Positions 1 to 7,848 of a stretch of DNA of 20,705 nt are shown piece after piece. The translations under genes and the position numbers were made by a program. The stretch's first letter is position 1, and each line of letters starts with the position of its first letter. The notes under the pieces were generated by a model. It did no database searches and was not told the DNA's origin. It saw only the letters and a list, made by a program, of their open reading frames with translations. The DNA is from a bacterium (GTDB lineage Bacteria; UBA9089; CG2-30-40-21; SBAY01), in NCBI GenBank assembly GCA_040757115.1, contig JBFLYA010000052.1, positions 1 through 20,705 of the forward strand. Reading direction: 5' to 3'.

Positions 1-101
1 ACGATCTTGAAGTAAAAATACTCGAATATATCATGCATTGGAACAATTTTTGGGCTCATCCATTTGCATGGACGTATAATGGCAAACCCCTTAAACTGTG
101 A
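1..101 (+). CDS. IS630-type transposase, C-terminal fragment
   Basis: An open frame enters from the left edge (codons in phase with position 3) and stops at TGA 99-101. Its 32 residues include 'HWNNFWAHPFAWTYNGKPL'. A helix with Tyr/His/Trp followed by 'hPFxWTYxGKPL' is, from family knowledge, the typical end of IS630/Tc1-mariner-like DDE transposases; the catalytic domain lies outside the window. Immediately after the stop, the sequence turns into the reading frame of an unrelated secreted protein (from 116), so the right end of the IS should fall between about 102 and 125. The exact terminal repeat cannot be fixed from one end; IS630 elements insert at TA, and TA dinucleotides occur at about 113 and 121. 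The call rests on a short but characteristic stretch. Confidence 0.72.
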   Translation, partial: DLEVKILEYIMHWNNFWAHPFAWTYNGKPLKL

Positions 102-115
102 AAGAACTTAGCTAA

Positions 116-1991
116 CACGGTACTACTATTTCGCCTGAGTATGATTATACCAATAACAAATTTACAGAAATAGAGACAGTGGTAACCTCTCTTGACCCGA
201 ATGATAAATTAGTTAGCCCGCAAAGGTATATTCGAGATAATGAGTTGCTTAATTATACCATTCGCTTTGAGAATCAGGCAACCGCCACTGCCAGTGCTAT
301 CCTTATTACCATTGAAGACCAATTATCTTCTAACCTGGACTGGACGACGATGAAGTTTGGTCAGATAAAGATAGACGATACAATCTATACCCTTGAGAAT
401 TTTGATAGAGGTAGTTTGGCTTGTAGTTATGATGTAGGGAGTGGAAGTATTCGCTGGGAATTTGACTTTAAGACCGGGGCGCAAGGATTGCCACCAAATA
501 TCGTTTCCCCTGAGGGTGAAGGATATGTCAGTTTCAGTGTTAATGCCAAACAAGGATTAGTGGCAGGAACGGAGATTACTAATCAGGCAAGTATTCGATT
601 TGATTATAACCCATCGATGGATACACCGCCAGTAACCAATATCGTTGATTTGAATAAACCAACTTCGACAATGACACCACTGCCTGCAACTCAAAGTAAT
701 ACCTCATTTGTTGTTTCCTAGACAGGGACTGATACAGCTGGTAATAAATCTGGTCAGATAGAAAATTACACTATCTTCGTCTCGGATAACAATGGCACCT
801 GGACAAAATGGCTGGATGAGACGGTGGCGACATCTGGCACATTTACCGGGATGACAGGACATTCATACAAATTCTATTCTCTGGCCAAAGATAGGGCTAA
901 AAATGATGAGGTAAAAACACCAACAACAGAGGCACAGACAAGTTTAACTATCCCCAGACATCTTACCATAGCCACATTATCTACTACTCAGATACTTGTT
1001 GGTCAAACCTTATCACTGACATTGTCTATTTATGATACTTTAGGGAATTTAGTCACTGACTATGTTGGCACAGCCACACTGCAGGATAAATTAGGGGTTC
1101 TCGGAGAGGCAGTATTTAATGGCACCGCTACCTGGACAGGTGAGATAATTATTCCACAAATACCTAATGGCGGAACTAATGCCATTATTGTATCTGCCCC
1201 CTGGGGTTGGGGATGGAGTGAGCGATATATTGCTTATGGGTTTGGATTACGATGTGGGTGGAACAGTAACCTTATGGACACCAGGGATAGGAACGACAAC
1301 GATTGGCTTTGGCTCGGGAACATTTATTCAAAGCTGGGACTTCTACATCATCATTAATTGTATCACGCCGGCAAATATTCCTGATAATGGGATAAGGGAC
1401 TTTGTCCGCGAGATTTTGGCTTATAATGCCTATGATAGAAATACACAAATTACTGGCACTTTTACAAGAACTGCTTATCTTGAAATACCATATCCTGATG
1501 CTGACCAAAATGGATTTGTGGATGGAACAGCCGTTAAGGAAAGCACATTACGACTCTATGTCTGGGAAAATGACCAATGGCAGGAGGTGAGAACTTCAGG
1601 GGTAGATACACATAGAAATGTTGTCTGGTGTCAGCTCAACCATTTATCAACCTTTATGCCGATGGGGATTTTAGTTGCTCCTTCAACATTAGGCAATGTG
1701 GCTGTTTATCCCAATCCATTTAAACCAAATAGTGGCCTGGGGCATGAGTATATTACCTTTGGTAGTAAGCGTGAGATTAATCGGAGACTGACTTCGTATG
1801 CGACTATCAAGATTTATACCGTTGCGGGTGATTTAGTCAAGACATTAGAGGTTACACCGCAAGATAATGGGCAGAAGATATGGTATGCGGATAATGATGC
1901 GGATTATAAGGTTGCCAGCGGCGTGTATATATACTTGATTACCAATCCACAGGGCGAGAAATGCATTGGTAAGTTGGCGATTATCCGGTAA
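116..1991 (+). pseudogene. Broken secreted surface protein with FlgD/T9SS-like C-terminal Ig domain
   Basis: One ancestral reading frame can be followed through three lesions. (1) Coding similarity ('TTISPEYDYTNNKFTE...') already runs in frame at about 120, upstream of the GTG at 179, so the true 5' part was removed by the IS630 element. (2) TAG at 719-721 interrupts 'SFVVS-stop-TGTDTAGN'. Relatives read 'VSWTGTD' here, so this is TGG to TAG, and the same frame continues past it. (3) One base too many in the run of five C at 1197-1201 shifts the frame; removing one C joins '...NAIIVSAP' to 'GVGDGVSDILLMGLDYDVGG...'. Order: a DUF11/DUF7619-like repeat ('DPNDKL...LNYTIRFENQA', 183-640); a fibronectin-like segment ('GTFTGMTGHSYKFYSLAKDRAKN', 720-950); Ig-like segments; a C-terminal domain from about 1680 with 'VYPNPFKPNSGLG...IKIYTVAGDLVKTL...VASGVYIYLI...GKLAIIR', the FlgD-Ig/type A sorting-like end of exported proteins. 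The fragments should not be annotated as three separate genes. Function was presumably extracellular; export cannot be confirmed because the signal peptide is gone. Confidence 0.85.
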
Positions 1992-1996
1992 TTTTA

Positions 1997-2048
1997 TCCG
2001 CAGATTACGCAGATTTTCGCAGATTTAATAATCTGTGTCCTCTGCGGA
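1997..2048. repeat. Inverted repeat between pseudogene and polA
   Basis: TCCGCAGATTACGCAGATT (1997-2015) faces AATCTGTGTCCTCTGCGGA (2030-2048), an imperfect 19-bp inverted repeat around a 14-base loop, lying between two convergent genes. It ends 3 bases from the polA stop. It could act as a weak bidirectional terminator, but there is no clear T-run. Its sequence resembles the other 'cgcaga' repeats of the window, so a degenerate mobile repeat is equally likely. Confidence 0.5.
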
Positions 2049-2051
2049 GCG

Positions 2052-4709
2052 TTATATTTCCCCCCAGTTCTTTCCCCAATGAATATCAATCTTTATTGGC
2101 ACTAAAAATTGTCCTGCACCCTCCATACACTCTTTAACTAAGCCACTTATTTCATCCAGATTTTCTTTTTTAACTTCAAAGATTAATTCATCATGAACCT
2201 GAAGAAGCATTTGGGCTTTTTGACGGTCTAATTTTTTATAAATGTTGAGCATGGCGATTTTAATCAAATCAGCACAAGAGCCTTGAATAGGCATATTAAC
2301 TGCCTGGCGGTATGCAAATTCACGCAATTGCCTGCTTTCAGAGTTGATTTCAGGTAAATATCGCTTTCTTCCCCACAAGGTTGAAACATATCCCTTTAGT
2401 TTTGCCTCCTCAATAGTTTTATCAATATAGCTTTTTACCCCGGGATACCTTTCAAAATAGCGACTAATTATCTCATTTGCCTGCGTTGGGCTAATCTTTA
2501 ATTCCTGACTTAATCCATAGGCACTCATCCCATAGGTAATGCCGAAATTAACAACCTTTGCGGCACGACGCATCTCAGGAGTAACCAAATCCGGGCTGCC
2601 ACCAAATATTTCAATTGCTGTCTGAGTATGAATATCCTCATCATTGCGAAAGGCATTGATTAATCTTTCATCCAGGCTAATATGGGCTAAAAGCCGCAAT
2701 TCTATCTGAGAATAATCCGCAGAAAGTAACAGGTAACCTTCATCCGCAATAAATGCCGCTCTTATTCGATTACCCAGTTCGGTGCGAATAGGAATATTTT
2801 GTAAATTAGGCTCGCTTGAGGTCAATCTTCCGGTTGCGGCAATCGTTTGATTATAAGAGGTATGAAGTCTATGGGTGATAGGATTGGTCAAGGATATTAA
2901 TGCCTCAACATAGGTAGATTTTAATTTGGATACCTCTCGATATTCCAGAAGTTTATCTGGCAATTCATGATAACAACTTAATTCCTTTAAAACCTGTTCA
3001 TCAGTTGAAAATCCAGTTTTAGTTTTCTTTTTCACCGGCATTTTAAGTTTCTCAAATAATATAAATCCCAGCTGTTTGGGTGAATTAATATTAAATTCTG
3101 TTCCCGCAAGGATATAAATCTCCTTTTCTAAATCATTCAACCTTTTGCCAAATTCTTGCGAAAGTTCTTTAAGATAATGAATGTCAATTTTGATACCATC
3201 CTGTTCCATCTGTGCCAGGACATCAACTAATGGCATCTCTATTTCTTCAAACAAAGAGATAAGATTTTCTTCATTTAATCTGAATCTTAGTATTTCATCA
3301 CCTAGTCGATGTATAAAATCTGCATTTGAGCAGGCATACTCTCCTACCTGCTGAATTTCTACAGCAGATATAGATGTTCCCTTAGCCATTATATCTTTAG
3401 CCGAGGGTTTAGTAATTCCATAATAATTTAAGATTATCTCTTCTAAATTATGTTTTGCCGTAGAATTTATAAGATAGGAAGCAATCATGGTGTCGAATTT
3501 TGTTCCTTTGAGTCTAATTCCCTGATTAGTTAGAATAATTAGTTCATATTTAATATTTTGCCCAAGTTTCTTTGTATTCTTTGCTTCTAAAAAAGGTTTT
3601 AGTGCCTCCAGAACATATTCCTTTTTTAACTGTGGGGGTGCTCCCGGATATTCATGTGCAATAGGAATATAGTATGCACAATAGGGTTTGAGGGAGATTG
3701 CAATTCCAACTATTTGAGCATTCATAGGATTTATAGCGGTAGTTACTAAATTAATACTAAATGAAGAGGTATTTTTCAGGGAATTTAGTAATATTTGAAA
3801 CTTATCTTTATCCGCAATTATATGATAGTCTCCTGACACCTCTTTTTTATACAGCCCAAGTTCTTTCAGGAGTTTTTTAAATTCTAATCTATTCAGTATT
3901 TCAAATACTTTTTCTTTGTCATAATCTTTTATTTTACAGGCTTCTAAATCTACCTCGATAGGAACATTGGTATCAAGCGTAACCAATTCTTTACTCATAA
4001 TAGCACTTTGTGAGTGTCCGTTAATGTTTTCACGAAGGTTTTCATTAGAAACCTGATTAAGATTATTAAGTAAATTTTCTATGCCTCCAAACTGCTGGAT
4101 GAGTTTAACTGCCGTTTTTTCGCCTACTCCTTTGATTCCTGGAATATTATCTGAGGTATCTCCAGACAGACCGAGGAGATCAATGATATTATGAGGTTGG
4201 ACACCAAATTTTTCATTAACACCCTGAACATCATAAAGCACCGTTTCTGATAGCCCTTTTTTAGTTGCCAGGACCTTTATTTTATCATCCACAATTTGCA
4301 AAATATCCTTATCCCCGGAAACGACAACTATTTCATCTACCTCATTCTCATACCTTTTGGCTATTGTGCCAATAATATCATCTGCTTCATATTCACCCTT
4401 TGCAAATATGGGGATATTAAATGCCGAGATGACCTCCATAATAAGTGACATCTGGGATTGCATTTCACCAGGCATCTTCTGTCGTTGAGCTTTATATTCA
4501 GGATATTTTTTATGTCTAAAGGTAGGGACTTTAGAATCAAACACAACTGCCAGGTATTCTGGCTTTTCTTCTTTGATTAATTTTAGGAGCATAATGGTGA
4601 AGCCGTAAACGGCATTGGTGGGTATGCCTGTAGAAGTTGATAATAACTTAATAGCATAAAACGCTCGATAGATTAAACTATGCCCATCTACTAAAAATAA
4701 CCTTTTCAT
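2052..4709 (-). CDS. polA: DNA polymerase I, proofreading site degenerate
   Basis: An 885-residue family A DNA polymerase, which fills gaps and removes primers in replication and repair. Residues 1-290 are the 5'-nuclease: 'LFLVDGHSLIYRAFYAI', 'YEADDIIG' (about 107), 'VSGDKDILQI' (130), 'GLSGDTSDNIPGIKGVGEKTA' (180-200). About 295-480 is the 3'-5' exonuclease fold with its metal ligands lost: the Asp-x-Glu pair is Asn320/Val322, 'GQNIKYE' has Glu389 for Asp, and 'YACSN' has Asn462 for Asp (Tyr458 kept). About 490-885 is the polymerase: motif A 'LLLSADYSQIELRLLAH', O-helix 'RRAAKVVNFGITYG' (Phe at the sugar-discrimination site), motif C 'LQVHDELIFEV'. The open frame extends 14 codons further to a TTG at 4751, but that codon lies in a -35 box. 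ATG 4709 gives the canonical start 'MKRLFLVDGHSL'. No Shine-Dalgarno sequence precedes it, matching a near-leaderless transcript. Confidence 0.96.
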   Translation of the reverse strand: MKRLFLVDGHSLIYRAFYAIKLLSTSTGIPTNAVYGFTIMLLKLIKEEKPEYLAVVFDSKVPTFRHKKYPEYKAQRQKMPGEMQSQMSLIMEVISAFNIPIFAKGEYEADDIIGTIAKRYENEVDEIVVVSGDKDILQIVDDKIKVLATKKGLSETVLYDVQGVNEKFGVQPHNIIDLLGLSGDTSDNIPGIKGVGEKTAVKLIQQFGGIENLLNNLNQVSNENLRENINGHSQSAIMSKELVTLDTNVPIEVDLEACKIKDYDKEKVFEILNRLEFKKLLKELGLYKKEVSGDYHIIADKDKFQILLNSLKNTSSFSINLVTTAINPMNAQIVGIAISLKPYCAYYIPIAHEYPGAPPQLKKEYVLEALKPFLEAKNTKKLGQNIKYELIILTNQGIRLKGTKFDTMIASYLINSTAKHNLEEIILNYYGITKPSAKDIMAKGTSISAVEIQQVGEYACSNADFIHRLGDEILRFRLNEENLISLFEEIEMPLVDVLAQMEQDGIKIDIHYLKELSQEFGKRLNDLEKEIYILAGTEFNINSPKQLGFILFEKLKMPVKKKTKTGFSTDEQVLKELSCYHELPDKLLEYREVSKLKSTYVEALISLTNPITHRLHTSYNQTIAATGRLTSSEPNLQNIPIRTELGNRIRAAFIADEGYLLLSADYSQIELRLLAHISLDERLINAFRNDEDIHTQTAIEIFGGSPDLVTPEMRRAAKVVNFGITYGMSAYGLSQELKISPTQANEIISRYFERYPGVKSYIDKTIEEAKLKGYVSTLWGRKRYLPEINSESRQLREFAYRQAVNMPIQGSCADLIKIAMLNIYKKLDRQKAQMLLQVHDELIFEVKKENLDEISGLVKECMEGAGQFLVPIKIDIHWGKNWGEI

Positions 4710-4722
4710 TAAATTTATTTCA

Positions 4723-4751
4723 ATTTTACCATTTAATAAAGGTTCTGTCAA
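4723..4751 (-). promoter_or_regulatory. polA promoter, near-leaderless
   Basis: On the minus strand TTGACA (4751-4746), a 17-base spacer, then TAAAAT (4728-4723): a near-consensus sigma-70 promoter. A start point 6-7 bases downstream (about 4716) would leave a leader of only about 7 bases before ATG 4709. This agrees with the absence of a ribosome binding site there. A MITE ends its 8-bp flank only 3 bases upstream of the -35 box. Confidence 0.7.
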
Positions 4752-4762
4752 TAGAAAAATTG

Positions 4763-5008
4763 GTAACCGTTCAGGTGGTAATTTACCGCAGAGACGCAGA
4801 GAAACAGAGAGGAAAATATCTTTTTTTTCGTGTTTTTCGCGTTTTTCGGTGTTTAAAAAGGCTTAAAAACAGTTAGTCAAAAGTCCGTATTAAAAGATTA
4901 ATAAACAACGAAAGACCCGAAATGCACAAAAAAAAGGAAATTTCTGTCTCTGGTGAATAGATTTTAATTTTTTCTCTGCGTCTCTGTGTCTCTGCGGTGA
5001 ACGGTTAC
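4763..5008. mobile_element. MITE copy 1 (GTAACCGTTCA termini)
   Basis: A 246-bp non-coding element begins GTAACCGTTCA and ends TGAACGGTTAC, a perfect 11-bp terminal inverted repeat. Just inside, 'accgcagagacgcagagaaa' on the left faces 'ctctgcgtctctgtgtctc' on the right, so each arm forms an imperfect stem of about 40-50 bp. The flanks are AAAAATTG (4755-4762) and AAATTG (5009-5014), readable as a target duplication of 8 bp that lost two A, or of 6 bp. Its interior is nearly identical to the copy at 16765-16998 apart from a 12-base deletion there. It contains no open frame of note. GTAA ends with 8-bp duplications are characteristic of IS66 elements, so trans-mobilisation by an IS66-type transposase is inferred. 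Confidence 0.85.
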
Positions 5009-5034
5009 AAATTGAAGATGTGGCTATTTTTCTG

Positions 5035-5064
5035 TTGACAATTCTAATAGGTTATGATAACCTA
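5035..5064 (+). promoter_or_regulatory. Palindromic operator candidate with TTGACA
   Basis: TTGACA at 5035-5040 is followed by TAGGTTAT-G-ATAACCTA (5048-5064), a perfect 8+1+8 palindrome. No good -10 box lies at 17 bases (TAACCT at 5058; GATAAC at 15 bases), so the promoter is uncertain, but a palindrome of this size where a -10 box should sit is typical of a repressor site. It is 70 bases upstream of the small gene at 5135. Confidence 0.4.
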
Positions 5065-5076
5065 AATAGGAAGTTA

Positions 5077-5117
5077 GGGGTGTGTGTAATAAAAGCAGGT
5101 AAAATTGGACACGCCCC
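5077..5117 (+). promoter_or_regulatory. Leader hairpin before the 69-residue gene
   Basis: GGGGTGTGT (5077-5085) can pair with ACACGCCCC (5109-5117): nine pairs, one of them G-U, around a 23-base loop. The hairpin ends just before the Shine-Dalgarno sequence 'aaggtgag' (5120-5126) of the gene starting at 5135. It could affect mRNA stability or translation; no known riboswitch class was recognised. Confidence 0.4.
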
Positions 5118-5134
5118 CGAAGGTGAGATAAATT

Positions 5135-5344
5135 ATGAGCACTAAAATAGGTAATCCAGCGGATGTGGAGGGGATGTTTGAGGTAATAAAATTAATAGAG
5201 GAATTACGCGATATATTTCGGCAAACCGCTCCACTCCATATTCTCAATTCTCAACAAAAACAACAGGCAAAACAATTATTATCCACGGCTAAAAATATAC
5301 TGGATAAGGTAGAAAAGTCCCTGTGCGGTTATAGCGATTATTAA
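5135..5344 (+). CDS. Small helical hypothetical protein, 69 residues
   Basis: The only intact plus-strand gene in the window. ATG at 5135 follows 'aaggtgagataaatt', a fair ribosome binding site. The product is charged and helical ('VIKLIEELRDIFRQ', 'QQKQQAKQLLSTAKNILDKVEKSL') with no signal peptide or membrane segment; a short coiled coil or antitoxin-like helical bundle is possible, but no family was recognised. The last six residues (CGYSDY) and the stop are read from the adjacent repeat cassette: a near-identical 'ttatagcgrttattaactgg' recurs at about 5786. So the native C-terminus has probably been replaced. It is read divergently from polA with the MITE between them. A true gene is likely but unproven. 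Confidence 0.5.
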   Translation: MSTKIGNPADVEGMFEVIKLIEELRDIFRQTAPLHILNSQQKQQAKQLLSTAKNILDKVEKSLCGYSDY

Positions 5345-5526
5345 CTGGAAGTCTACATAGGATAATACCCATAAATAAGGCATGAGAATAATCGTTCCGT
5401 TAGGAACATAATATCGGTAGGAATAGATAGACAAATCAATCAGTTCCGTAGGAACGATATATTGGTAGAAAATTTATGGAAAGCCATTTACCGATATATT
5501 GTCCCTATGGGACAATATTTGTATGA
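5336..5526. repeat. Hairpin-plus-tail repeat cassette A
   Basis: This holds three short hairpins: GTTCCGTTAGGAAC (5394-5407) with tail 'ataatatcggtag'; GTTCCGTAGGAAC (5443-5455) with tail 'gatatattggtaga'; and, inverted, ATTGTCCCTATGGGACAAT (5498-5516) preceded by 'taccgatat'. Unit plan: 5-6-bp stem, 3-4-base loop, A/T-rich tail ending in 'ggtag'. Stretches 5336-5420 and 5421-5470 recur almost unchanged at 5796-5876 and 5923-5973. No coding potential is seen. Confidence 0.75.
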
Positions 5527-5536
5527 TATTTATTTC

Positions 5537-5751
5537 GTAACTATTCACCATTCACAATTTCTTCCCTAAATTTCCTTAATAATGGTGAATGGTGAATTGT
5601 CAATTGTGAATTGTGAATTATCACTCTTCACGGTGTCAAGCAAACCTGGCCCAAGAGTTCGATGCACCGCTATAGCGCATCCAATGACTCTATTCGATAA
5701 TTCATCAAATTTCACTTCGTGCTCTCCGTCCCCTTCGTGGTGAATAGTTAC
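5537..5751. mobile_element. MITE with perfect 8-bp target duplication
   Basis: A 215-bp element with a perfect 14-bp terminal inverted repeat, GTAACTATTCACCA (5537-5550) and TGGTGAATAGTTAC (5738-5751). It is flanked by TTTATTTC on both sides (5529-5536 and 5752-5759), a perfect 8-bp target duplication. The outer 11 bases match the same consensus (GTAACYRTTCA) as the 4763-5008 element, but the interior is unrelated: 'gaattgtcaattgtgaattgtgaatt' type runs and a hairpin GATGC..GCTATAGC..GCATC near 5663-5683. No open frame of note. It inserted within the hairpin-repeat array. Confidence 0.88.
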
Positions 5752-5760
5752 TTTATTTCT

Positions 5761-5974
5761 ACCGATATGTTGTCCCTATGGGACATTATAGCGGTTATTA
5801 ACTGGAAGTCTACAGAGGATAATGCCCATAAATAAGGCAGGAGAATAATCGTTCCGTGAGGAACATAATATCGGTAGTCTTACCATGAGAATAATCGTTC
5901 CGTTAGGAACATAATATCGGTAGGAATAGATAGACAAATCAATCAGTTCCGTAGGAACGATATATTGGTAGAAT
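5761..5974. repeat. Hairpin-plus-tail repeat cassette B
   Basis: Second copy of the array, with hairpins TGTCCCTATGGGACA (5771-5785, preceded by 'accgatatgt'), GTTCCGTGAGGAAC (5851-5864), GTTCCGTTAGGAAC (5897-5910) and GTTCCGTAGGAAC (5946-5958), each with a 'tatcggtag' or 'gatatattggtaga' tail. Stretches 5796-5876 and 5923-5973 duplicate cassette A. One extra unit (5877-5922) is inserted relative to A, suggesting growth by unit duplication. Confidence 0.75.
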
Positions 5975-6020
5975 TAAAGAGATGGATGTTTGTTCAAAAT
6001 CTTTCTTTTTTTCTGTGAAT

Positions 6021-6083
6021 AGGCTGAAGGCGAAAGGCTTAAGGCTGAAGATTTTTTATCCTATATCCTTCAGTCTTCAGCCT
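6021..6083. repeat. Inverted repeat 3' of pyrF
   Basis: AGGCTTAAGGCTGAAG (6035-6050) faces CTTCAGTCTTCAGCCT (6068-6083): 14 of 16 positions pair around a 17-base loop. A further AGGCTGAAG lies at 6021-6029. It sits downstream of the pyrF stop and could end the folP-pyrD-pyrF transcript, though no T-run follows the stem in that direction; on the plus side 'actttttacttt' follows it. Confidence 0.45.
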
Positions 6084-6104
6084 ACTTTTTACTTTCTCCT
6101 CCCT

Positions 6105-6147
6105 TTTATCCGTGCTCATCCGTGTTAATCAGTGGCTAAACAGTTAT
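6105..6147. repeat. Remnant of a second small repeat at the pyrF end
   Basis: 'tccgtgctcatccgtgttaatcagtggct' followed by 'aaacagttat' matches one end of the 92-bp nested element at 7912-8003 ('...agtggctgaatagttac' type). The last codons of pyrF, including its stop, fall in the terminal part of this remnant, so the repeat supplies the gene's end. Confidence 0.5.
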
Positions 6148-6837
6148 CTCATCTCTAATTTGCTTCACTACTTTGATGGGATTTTCGGCGGCGATTATCG
6201 GTCTGCCAACCACGATAAAATTTGCTCCTGAGTCTATCGCCTGTTTTGCCGTTGCTATTCTTTTTTGGTCATCCAGGATACCGGCAGGTCTAATTCCTGG
6301 TGTAACAATAATAAAATCTTGTCCACATTCCGTTCTAATCGCCTTAATCTCATGACTTGAGGCAACTACTCCATCAAGTCCTGATGATTTGGCTAACCTG
6401 GTTAAAGTAATCACTTCATCATTCAAATCCTTTTCTATCCCAATTTCTTCAAGCACATCTGAATCTAAACTTGTCAGGATAGTTACTCCAATGACTAATG
6501 GTTTTGGTTGAAATTGTGCAAGTGTTTTAACTACACCTTGCATCATCTCCTTGCCGCCGAGGGTATGAATAGTGAACATAAAAATACCTATTTTAGCCAC
6601 TATTTTTGTTGCAGAAACCACCGTATTTGGAATATCGTGATATTTCAGGTCTAAAAATACCTTACCACCTTTGTCATGAACCATTTTAACCGCCTCAGGT
6701 CCTGCGGCTGTAAATAACTGAGCCCCAACCTTAAAAATTGTAACATAATCTTTTAATTGGTTCACTAATTTTTCTGCGTCTTTCAAATTATCAACATCTA
6801 AGGCGACAATTAGCCGTTCTTCTGATTTTAGTTGCAT
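6136..6837 (-). CDS. pyrF: Orotidine 5'-phosphate decarboxylase
   Basis: Last step of UMP synthesis: OMP to UMP plus CO2, as a cytosolic TIM-barrel homodimer. The 233-residue length is normal for the bacterial type. Signature residues are present: 'IVALDVDN' (10-17), Lys37 in 'FKVG', the catalytic Asp-Lys-Asp array in 'FLDLKYHDIPNTV' (Asp63, Lys65, Asp68), 'GVTILTSL', the phosphate-binding 'TPGIRP' and 'VVGRPI' near the end. ATG 6837 is preceded by AGGAAGGG at a workable spacing. It lies 45 bases downstream of pyrD and is almost certainly co-transcribed. The final residues (Thr-Val) and stop are encoded by a repeat remnant. Confidence 0.96.
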   Translation of the reverse strand: MQLKSEERLIVALDVDNLKDAEKLVNQLKDYVTIFKVGAQLFTAAGPEAVKMVHDKGGKVFLDLKYHDIPNTVVSATKIVAKIGIFMFTIHTLGGKEMMQGVVKTLAQFQPKPLVIGVTILTSLDSDVLEEIGIEKDLNDEVITLTRLAKSSGLDGVVASSHEIKAIRTECGQDFIIVTPGIRPAGILDDQKRIATAKQAIDSGANFIVVGRPIIAAENPIKVVKQIRDEITV

Positions 6838-6882
6838 TATTACCCTTCCTTTTTTTCTCCTGGTCAGAGAAATCGGTCTAAC

Positions 6883-7770
6883 TTATTCGATTAGTCTGGC
6901 TTTTTTATTTTCTCTCAAATAATTTTCTATCCCTGCAATAATCTTTAACGGGACTTGCGGGTCAACGAAATTTGCCGTGCCGACTGCGACTGCGGTTGCT
7001 CCAGCAATGATGAATTCTAAGGCATCGGTGGTGTTCATAATTCCGCCCTGCCCAATAATGGGGACATGGACGGCCTTTGCGACCTCAAAGACCATTCGGA
7101 GTGCAATTGGTTTGATTGCTGGTCCGGACAACCCACCAGTAATATTAGCCAAAATAGGTTTTCGGGTATTAACATCAATCGCCATTCCCATGATAGTATT
7201 GATTAAAGAGATGGCATCTGTGCCCGCATCTTCGGCGGCTCTGGCAATTACTTTTATATCCGTAACATTTGGAGATAGCTTGGTGATTAATGGAACTTTG
7301 CTCACCTGACGAACATTGCTTACCACTTGATATGTCAGGGAGGAATCCTGCCCAAATTCCAATCCCCCTTTTGCCACATTCGGACAGGAAATGTTAATCT
7401 CCAAACCATCTACTAATCCATCTAACCTTCTGGCTAATTCAACATATTCCTCAACCGTCTTCCCGGCAATATTGGCAATCAGCGGGGTATCGAATTGCCG
7501 CAGGTAGGGTAATTTTTCCTTGATGAATTTTTCTACCCCGACATTTTCTAAACCAATGGCATTAAGCATTCCGCAGGGAGTTTCTACAATGCGAGGTGGA
7601 GGATTACCCTGGCGTGGGGCTAATGTAATTCCTTTACTCACAATTGCCCCGAGTTTATTTAAATCAATCAATTGAGCGTATTCCTCGCCATATCCAAATG
7701 TGCCGGAGGCAACCATCACTGGATTTTTCATCTTTATACTGGCAATATTTACTGTTAAATCAGGGTTCAT
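6883..7770 (-). CDS. pyrD: Dihydroorotate dehydrogenase, class 1B catalytic subunit
   Basis: Oxidises dihydroorotate to orotate with FMN (pyrimidine synthesis). The 295 residues contain '[16 protein letters not shown]', '[12 protein letters not shown]', '[12 protein letters not shown]' with the class 1 catalytic Cys129, 'KLSPNVTDI', '[17 protein letters not shown]' and 'IIGQGGI', all typical of the NAD-linked 1B form (PyrDB). The open frame continues 59 codons upstream to 7947, but that part is read through a MITE and is not homologous. ATG 7770, preceded by GGAG with six bases between, gives 'MNPDLTVNI' and the normal length. The usual electron-transfer partner pyrK is not next to it. It is downstream of folP; before the MITE arrived, the folP stop lay 44 bases upstream. 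Confidence 0.95.
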   Translation of the reverse strand: MNPDLTVNIASIKMKNPVMVASGTFGYGEEYAQLIDLNKLGAIVSKGITLAPRQGNPPPRIVETPCGMLNAIGLENVGVEKFIKEKLPYLRQFDTPLIANIAGKTVEEYVELARRLDGLVDGLEINISCPNVAKGGLEFGQDSSLTYQVVSNVRQVSKVPLITKLSPNVTDIKVIARAAEDAGTDAISLINTIMGMAIDVNTRKPILANITGGLSGPAIKPIALRMVFEVAKAVHVPIIGQGGIMNTTDALEFIIAGATAVAVGTANFVDPQVPLKIIAGIENYLRENKKARLIE

Positions 7771-7848
7771 TCTTTTCTCCAATCGCCTATCCTCATGAAA
7801 AAATAGTTCACACCTTATTTCTTCAATCCTGAACCTTCCCGAATAATC

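Noticed and set aside
323-553. Minus-strand 76-codon frame opposite the surface-protein pseudogene
   Set aside because: It is a shadow of the plus-strand coding frame; no ribosome binding site and no recognisable domain.
5630-5700. tRNA-like stretch around 'gagttcgatgcacc'
   Set aside because: No acceptor stem, anticodon arm or CCA-adjacent pairing could be drawn; it is only a hairpin inside the MITE.
5336-5974. CRISPR array
   Set aside because: Repeats are palindromic units with variable stems and unequal spacing, without uniform spacers or cas genes.
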